Below, piece by piece: positions 57,482-64,000 of a stretch of DNA of 64,000 nucleotides (position 1 is its first letter; every line of letters starts with the position of its first letter). This DNA comes from Rhynchonema sp. JSB1_4. Its lineage: Eukaryota > Nematoda > Chromadorea > Monhysterida > Xyalidae. The DNA lies in assembly GCA_030248065.1 (NCBI GenBank), contig JASAMV010003795.1:62001-126000 (forward strand), read 5' to 3'. The translations under genes and the position numbers were made by a program. The notes beneath the pieces were generated by a model that saw only the letters and a program-made list of their open reading frames with translations, made no database searches and was not told the DNA's origin.

Positions 57482-60400
57482 CTATCTAATCGGCGAGGCG
57501 CGCACCGACCGCGGATTGTTGTCGTGCACTGGTTGTGCGAGCGCACTGGTCATTAACGCCGGTGTGATTGTGTGACTGCAGTTGCGCACCACTGGCTTGT
57601 GTGTGGCTTCGTCGGACGGCTTGTGATACGACTGTAACGGAAATACAACTAGATCGGGATGAACATTTTCAGCTGCAATTTGCAAGCTGAATTTCAATAT
57701 GGGTGTCTGTCTCTTATCTGGCCAATCTGAAACTTTTAGTCGTGTCATTTCAGCTGACTGAATGATGTTTGGGACGGGAAATAGTTTTGTGGACGACTGC
57801 AAAAAAACTGAATTTGTCGATAAGCGACAGATGAAATCAAATGAAGACATTTTCGTTTAAAGTTTTAACAATCACGAAACCTCACCTGCCAGCATTGTGC
57901 GCAATAGTATCGATAGCAAGTCAAATCACGACAGAACTGCTTGCCCTCCTGCTGCACACACAAGTCACATGCTTGGGTCTAAAAAATAAAGCCAAACTTA
58001 ATGACTTCCGATCAAATAATGACAAATCAAAAGTGAAGAACCAACCCAAACGAGCGGATCGATGGTGATTCGTTTCTGTTTACACTTGACTGTGGTCAGA
58101 TACGCAGCCGCAGCGCGGACGGCTTTGAAATACGCGCGGAAACTCAGAAACGTGACGCGACCGGTACCTGAGAAAGTCGCGCTTTTTGTTACGGCAGTGC
58201 TGAGCATACTTTTGAGGGGCAATACTGTACCCTGGGGGGAGATACTGCACCCTTCTAATCTCGTGGGGATTGAATTTTATGGGCTAAAATGTGTAACGAA
58301 CGCACGAAGCGCGCAAGTTTTTGCACGTTTCGTCGACTTCAGTCAATTTTTAATTTACGAAAAATTGGGGATGCTCTGGCTAGGGTTCGGAGTCGGCGTC
58401 TTTGCCGACACCCGACACTGATAGCTTGAAATTTTCCGACACTACATCGGCACCTGGAAAAAAGCCGACACCGACATTAATATATTTTGTAGGCTCGTTT
58501 CCATATAAAATCTGAGCTTTCATGGCCCATGGCTACTGTGTGAGTTTAGTGTTTTTCTAAGCTGCTAAGTACCCAACTGGAGAACCTGACTTCGGCATCA
58601 AATAAAGAATCAGTTTTTAGCACAATTTGGTGACTTTCGTCTTACGCTGATATCTCAAAATTTGCCGATGCCGCACACCCGATACAGACTTTTTTGGAGG
58701 GCCGACAGCCGACACCGTCCGATCCCAAGTTGTAACAGCAGCGACGTTCTCCGTTTCATCACGCGTTCGCTCACAGAAGGGCAGTGTACCAGGTCAGCGC
58801 CAGTGAGAAGGCATCAAGTATCCATCAAAAAATAAAAAACAAATTCTCAAAATGAAGAAAAAAATCACGGCGTCGGCTCGACGTCACCTCTTAACGGTGG
58901 ACTCTATGAACGCCGATGAGTTGGTGACGTTACAATAAACAACAACAGAACGTCAACCTGTCGGATATTTGTCGTGATCGGTCTCAATTATGGCGCGAAC
59001 AACATCACCGAACAACATGTTCATGTCGTGGCCCAGTACGTATGCGGTCACCTGGTAAAAACCAAAATGACAGTTAAAAGAAATTTAATGCCAGTTAAAA
59101 GAAATAAGCCATGCACCTCTCCATGCAAAGATCCGATGCAGACGGTTTTGCGCTCGTCAATTCGAATGAGATTGTTTCGCACGTACAGACTGTCCTGGAC
59201 GCGCCACGGAATCACTTGCACCTGAACAAGGCCGTCAAAATTGATCATCGGATCACAAGCGCGGATCCAGGGGGCACAGGGGCCGTGCCCCCTGTGGTCA
59301 AATTGGCCCCTGAAGTAGGGCTACCATTTCAGAAAGAAGAAAGAAAAGAGACCCCTCAAATCGCAGGACTGTCCCTCTGATACACTACAAAAGTCAAAAA
59401 ATCGCGCGCGTCAGGTACATTTATTTACAACGAAATTTGGTGTTCGCGCGCACAAAAAAAACCAAATTTTCGCATGGTCACATTTTGTAGAATATTTGGC
59501 TAAGCGCGGCATAAAAAATGACTCTTCAAACATGGAAGAAGCTCCAGATAAAAATAACTTTTTAGATCTGATCCGTTGGCCGGAAGCTGGATCACCCACT
59601 GTCGGATCGGATCGCTTCATGTTCACGTGAAATTTTGCTTTCTGGATATTTCAGTAGCACTTGTTTTTTCGACAAACAATTACATGACTAAAATATGTAA
59701 CTATCATAACCCGTAAGGAAATATACGGTCGCATGATCATCAAGAGCCGTACGAACTTTGCGGGCAAGCGCTGCGACTAGGCCTATGGAAACGTTGCATG
59801 TTCGGTATTTTGCGATACCGTTACAGAAGTAATTTCGAGAAGCATAAAAATTGTCCGGTTTATAATGAAGGGAACAACCTTTTTGTCTGAAATTAAAAAA
59901 AAACTTGAAGATTTAAATACAAAACATCAACATTCACTAAACTTATTTTGGTTTGCCCTCAAAGTTAATACGGCCCCAAGTTTCATAGCAATCGATAGTA
60001 AACATAAATAGCCCACCATTCTGGCTTCAGACACGTGGTTTGATCGTTGCGCACTGATCTTCATGAAATACACGGTATCACCCGTCCTATCATTGATGCC
60101 CGTGAATTCGGTGGACTCCCACGCCGTCTCACAATAGGCTATCAGTTGTTGCACACAATGCCAATCGCTGTACAGCACGTACGCGTAGCCGGGACCTGCC
60201 ATTGGTCAAACTTGGGGACCTAATCGGATCTGTCCCTGCCTTTTCAACTAAAGAAGCGATTTACGGATGCCATGAAGTTTGAGAGCGTAACGGATCAGCT
60301 GCCTGAGAACAACTTTAACGAAGACAGAATTTTGATGTCTTTGATTCCAGTGAGTCCCACCCCGTGACCAAGGTCCGATCATCAAGCTTGTTTTATGGAG

Positions 60401-63328
60401 CCTGGTAAAAGGTTCAGAAATCCAAAACCAGACTTTTTCGTGGTTCGTGATGCACCGACGGTCCACCACCAGGACGGCACCCGCGCACCTGTGGCACTTC
60501 CACCCGACACTGGCCGAATTTCTCGAAATCACATTTCAGTTTGGCTGAAAATAGAATAGCTTACGATTACTCGGTTTAAAGTGACTCTACAATTGATCGT
60601 TGACCGCGTTTGTTCGCAGTCATTTTTTCAGAAAATGAAGACTAGCTATCAGAAACCCAGATTTAGGAAATAGATTTTCAAGTCGTTGCTTTGTGATGTT
60701 TCACGGAGCCCACACATTTTTACAGGAGGAGAAAAAATGAAAAAAGTTTGAGGCAGGCCTGTGCGAAACACAAGGTAAGCCAATAGAAGATATTTTCAGC
60801 GTTTTATACTCAAACGTTTTTCTGTTAAACGAGATATAAAGCATTGTGCGAAACGCCATGTGTGATAAATAATAAACGAAACACTCCAAAAAATCAAGCC
60901 TTTTTAAAGCCCCCTTTTACTCTAGCATAATTTTAAGCATCTGTGGTGGATGAAATAAGTTGTCAATTAGAAATAAAAATCGTCTAATTATCTAGTATTT
61001 AGGATGTGCTTTTCGTTTTTCAAAACCCTACACAGCTCACACAATGTTTACCACAACATGCGCAAGGCAGCCATTCAGACCACGCACAGCGCACACACAA
61101 CGACAACACATAGCCGGCCGGGGATAATGTTTCAGCTTTGTGTGTGTGCGCTGTGGGAATGGGTGCCTTGCGCATGTTGTGGTAAACATTGTGTGAGCTG
61201 TGTAGGGTTTTGAAAAACGAAAAACACATCCTAAATACTAGATAATTAGACGATTTTTATTTCTAATTGACAACTTATTTCATTCACCACAGATGCTTAA
61301 AATTATGCTAGAGTAAAAGGGTGCTTTAAAAAGGCTTGATTTTTTGGAGTGTTTCGTTTATTATTTATCACACATGGCGTTTCGCATAATGCTTTACATC
61401 TCGTTTAACAGAAAAACGTCTGAGTATAAAACGCTGAAAATATCTTCAATTGGATTACCTTGCGTTTCGCACAGGCCTGCCTCAAACTTTTTTTTATTTT
61501 TCTCCTCCTGTAAAAATGTGTGGGCTCCGTGAAACATCACAAAGCAACGACTTGAAAATCTATTTCCTAAATCTGGGTTTCTGATACCTAGTCTTCATTG
61601 TCTGAAAAAATGACTGCAAACAAACGCGGTCAACGATCAATTGTAGAGTCACTTTAAGCGCAGATTGGAGTTTTACCAGTCAGTGAGCACGGGCCACACT
61701 CGCAGGCAGAGCCGGATTCCAGACGACACTGTGGTGGTCCCGGTGCCAACAACTATCAGCAAATTTAAAAATTAACCCTAATGTAGTACGGACCGGGATC
61801 CATATCCCAGGGGACACCACCAACAAATACTTTGTTCGAGTACTCAATATCCGAATTGTGCATGTGCACTTTTCGCGGCGCTGGAAGACTGCCATCCCAT
61901 ATGTTCGGGCTCGCGCCGTATTGTTGTGGCCGATGATCGTTGTTGTCCATTGTGAACGCACGCGACGGCGGCGGTGAGCCTGGCATAAATACTTTTTTGG
62001 TCGAACGAATTGTGCACGTGCCAGTCTTGGTGGAAAGGAAAGCAGTTCAACAAAATTAATTTAAAAAACAAAAAGTAAATAAAACGTATGCCGCAACTCA
62101 CCGTCACCACGACTGGCCGGTCGAACCAGTGTGATGTCTCGGTACGTTTGACTGCTTTGCACTGGTGTGTGCTGCAGCGGAGTGGACAGCGCCGTGTTAT
62201 TGCCGCCGGACCAGCAGCCCTGCAAAATCAAACGAGCAAAATCTTGAAAATAAACCCGAGCAATGGTGTAGCTGGGGGGGGCAGGGTGGGGGGGGGTCCC
62301 CCCAAGGTACAGTAGGTAGGTTGCCGCCCCTCACTTGGTACAGTAGGTAGGTTGCCGCCACTCCCCTGGTACAGTAGGTAGGTTGCCGCCCCACCTAACT
62401 TTTCACCCAAAACATTCATTTTTGGCTTAAAATTGCATAAAATTAGCATATTTGTCTGCAAATAGGCGAAAAATTGCGCGCTGCGCGCGAAATTAGTTTT
62501 AGGCCACATTTTCTTCAGTATTTAGACATAAAAAATTTCGGTTTCCAGATGACCCCCCCCCAAGTGGTACGACCCCCCTAGCTCGGCTGGTACAGTAGGT
62601 AGGTTGCCGCCCCGCATTTTGGGTGGTACAGTAGGTTGCCGCCCCGCCTGGGTAGCTACACCACTGAACCCGAGCACATATCCCAACGGATAAAAGGGGT
62701 ACGCAGAGCGCCGACGGTCGGATGGCAGCTTGGTAGCCTCAACACTGTTAGGACAGCTATAGTATCATAAGAAACCGTACGTAACCATTCGCGATAGCGG
62801 TCTCCGTCAGCGGCTCTTCGTTGCGGAACATTTCGACGGGAATCTATAACACCGTAGCAAAACGCAGCCATCAACCATTCTACCACCGGCGCTCTACGGC
62901 CCCGATAAAAGCAAAATCACACAAAAACTGCTTTGTTTTTACCATCAACGCGGTGCTGCTCAGCGATGCATTTGCGCTGTTCGCAGACATGTGTGTAACA
63001 TTGTTGTTCGCGGGTGTATGATGCGAAGTGTTGGTCTAAAAATTGCAAAATGCCACTATCCTGCTCCGAGTATAGAGCTCTATGTGCAAGAGAAACTCAC
63101 GTTTGTGGGCGCATTTGCAGCCATGGCCATGATGCTATAGTATTTCTGTGCAGCCTCTTCCAATTGATTATTGCTTGGCGCAGGTGGTGGCCATTGATCA
63201 TAGCTTACACCCGCACCGCTGCTGCTCCAAGCGCTGTTGTTATTGGGCAGGAGGGCTGGCAAACTGTTGAATGAGTCGATTATTAGCTGGTCAGACGACA
63301 TTATTGAACTCGGTAACGCCACTGAGTC
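57482..63328 (-). CDS. CPEB: CPEB-family mRNA-binding translational regulator
   Basis: This cytoplasmic RNA-binding protein should recognise U-rich CPE elements in 3' UTRs and control polyadenylation and translation. Exons: 63328-63101, 63035-62943, 62843-62776, 62744 to about 62670, 62219-62102, 61979-61794, 60544-60434, 60195-60017, 59221-59117, 59051-58958, 58167-58046, 57978-57886, 57796-57734 and 57631-57482. RRM1: NKVFVGGVPWDM, FEKFGQCRVEVP, PGYAYVLYSD. Linker: VQVIPWRVQDSLYVRNN. RRM2: TVCIGSLHGE, LFGDVVRAIIETDHDKYPTG, GRVTFLSFRAYFKAV and KRITIDPLV. Zinc region: CDLCVQQEGKQFCRDLTC and YYCAQCW, but the usual following His is not seen. The N-terminus is Asn/Ser/Pro-rich and may begin at the Met at 63301 or upstream of the window. 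The junction near 62670 and the frame between exons 4 and 5 are uncertain because of an inserted element. Confidence 0.9.
58375..58735. repeat. Degenerate GTCGGTGTCGGC-type element in a CPEB intron
   Basis: Words such as GAGTCGGCGTCTTTGCCGAC, GCCGACACCGACATT, GCCGATGCCGCACACCCGAT and GGGCCGACAGCCGACACCGT recur in both orientations between 58380 and 58730 in the intron 58168-58957. It looks like the inverted ends of a small element; edges not defined. Confidence 0.5.
60576..61657. mobile_element. 1,082-bp palindromic element with TTAA ends
   Basis: The left end TTAAAGTGACTCTACAATTG and the right end CAATTGTAGAGTCACTTTAA are perfect complements, and the arms pair over about 500 bp each: CCTAAATCTGGGTTTCTGA, GTGGGCTCCGTGAAACATCA, CAAAAAATCAAGCC and AGGATGTGCTTTTCGTTTTT all appear in both arms. 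The centre is near 61117. It fills most of the CPEB intron between the two halves of RRM1 and ends 32 bp from the exon at 60544. The mirrored arms produce duplicate open frames on both strands, which are not genes. Confidence 0.93.
62261..62666. mobile_element. hAT-like non-autonomous element with 8-bp target duplication
   Basis: The element runs from CAATGGTGTAGCT to AGCTACACCACTG, imperfect terminal inverted repeats of the CAGTGGTGTAGCT type that I associate with hAT MITEs. The flanking octamer AACCCGAG is present at 62253-62260 and again at 62667-62674. Inside, a unit GGTACAGTAGGTAGGTTGCC repeats about five times (62308-62385 and 62590-62645), beside G and C homopolymer runs. It was inserted at the boundary of CPEB exon 4. 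Confidence 0.88.
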
Positions 63329-64000
63329 CTGCAAATTTATTTCAAGTGAGGCATCTCTGATTTTTCCCAAGGCAACCGGGGAGATTGATCAGTTATCGAC
63401 TTGATAACAACCTGAGGGACCGTTGTGGTCAGATTAAATTTCCACTCAGGAGATTATATCCGAGGTTCAGACGAAACAACGATATTTACGACAAGCGCAA
63501 GAACTGTTTGTTCCAGGTGCGTGGTGTGGTATTTGATAGTAAATGTCCAAATACTAGTTGTGCATAGTAAAACACGTGGTAAGCGTCCGGACAAACAATC
63601 AAGTTTTGACAGTGGGCAGAGAGAAAGAAGAGCATGCATAGAACATTTCTCGAACCGAACAGGTACGGTAGTTTGTGTTGCACGCTGCTGGTGGCACGTC
63701 ATGCGCACTGACCACAGAGTTGGTGCCACTGGTTGACGAACGCGACGTTGAACACAACTCATTCGGCAGACGAAGGAACGACGATGCGCTGCTGTTCGGC
63801 AGGTATGGTCTGCAATTACAGTATATAGGTTTTTGAGACCTTTTTTGCTGCTATGGTTTTTACACTTTTTATGGTACATACTGGCAGGCGAAAAAAACCG
63901 TTTTTTTGGGGAAAAACCGAAAAAAACGTTTTTTCCGAGACCCGAATACTTTTCCATTTATTTTTCCGTGGGTACCTTTTCGGTTTTTGATCGAAAAAAT
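63329..64000. other. Right edge: CPEB upstream region
   Basis: No exon is supported. A 167-codon open frame on the - strand (63454-63957) shows no domain. The last 120 bp are rich in AAAACCG/CGGTTTTT words in both orientations, which suggests the edge of another repeat. Further 5' exons of CPEB may lie beyond the window. Confidence 0.45.

Noticed and set aside
61004..61229. Mirror-image open frames on both strands encoding nearly the same peptide
   Set aside because: Explained entirely by the TTAA-ended palindrome at 60576-61657.

Overview
The window is animal nuclear DNA: multi-exon genes with GT-AG introns, long AT-rich introns, no operons, and many small non-autonomous DNA transposons. 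A nematode is the best guess. The CPEB-type RNA-binding protein carries the GGVPWD form of RRM1 that I associate with worm CPEBs, degenerate TTAGGC-type interstitial repeats occur, and CTACAGTAACCC-like tandem repeats are present. This is an inference; another ecdysozoan is not excluded.

Layout. (1) 1-17 kb, + strand: a Shaw/Kv3-class voltage-gated potassium channel, traced through 12 exons (a proposed first exon at 3887-4061, the rest 10716-17029). A small three-exon gene on the opposite strand is nested in its 2.2 kb intron before S1. (2) 17.8-20.3 kb, - strand: a GT31 beta-1,3-galactosyltransferase-like type II Golgi enzyme. (3) 20.7-50.8 kb, - strand: the main feature, a head-to-tail array of 15 paralogous genes. 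Each encodes a signal peptide, a cysteine-rich ectodomain ending in CCC-x4-CN (three-finger/Ly6 or activin-receptor-like), one transmembrane helix and a short, highly variable cytoplasmic tail without a kinase domain. I label them TFL1-TFL15 from left to right (transcription runs right to left). Almost all share one intron-phase pattern (phase 2 after the signal-peptide exon, then phase 0), and reading frames close exactly across the introns, so most look intact. Two subfamilies are spatially sorted: larger type A genes at both ends (TFL1-4, TFL13-15) and smaller type B genes in the middle (TFL5-12). A 4 kb block of satellite-like tandem repeats (23.5-27.3 kb) interrupts the array. (4) 51.4-54.6 kb, - strand: a coding gene I do not recognise. 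(5) 57.5-63.3 kb, - strand: a CPEB-family translational regulator with two RRMs and a C-terminal zinc-binding region; its 5' end may lie outside the window.

Mobile DNA. Three long near-perfect palindromes have TTAA at both ends (40210-40842, 56739-57306, 60576-61657) and form one structural class. A hAT-like element with an 8-bp target duplication (62261-62666) sits at a CPEB exon edge. Smaller inverted-repeat elements occur at about 47.5, 48.8, 51.1 and 52.0 kb. A 10-mer, TGATGTTTCA, occurs 12 times, all outside the TFL array.

The exons were joined by eye from splice consensus and phase continuity. Exon limits are probably right to within a few bases where phases close, but no transcript evidence was available. 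No direct functional link between the channel, the glycosyltransferase, the array and CPEB is visible; the TFL array is the coherent system here and would act at the cell surface.
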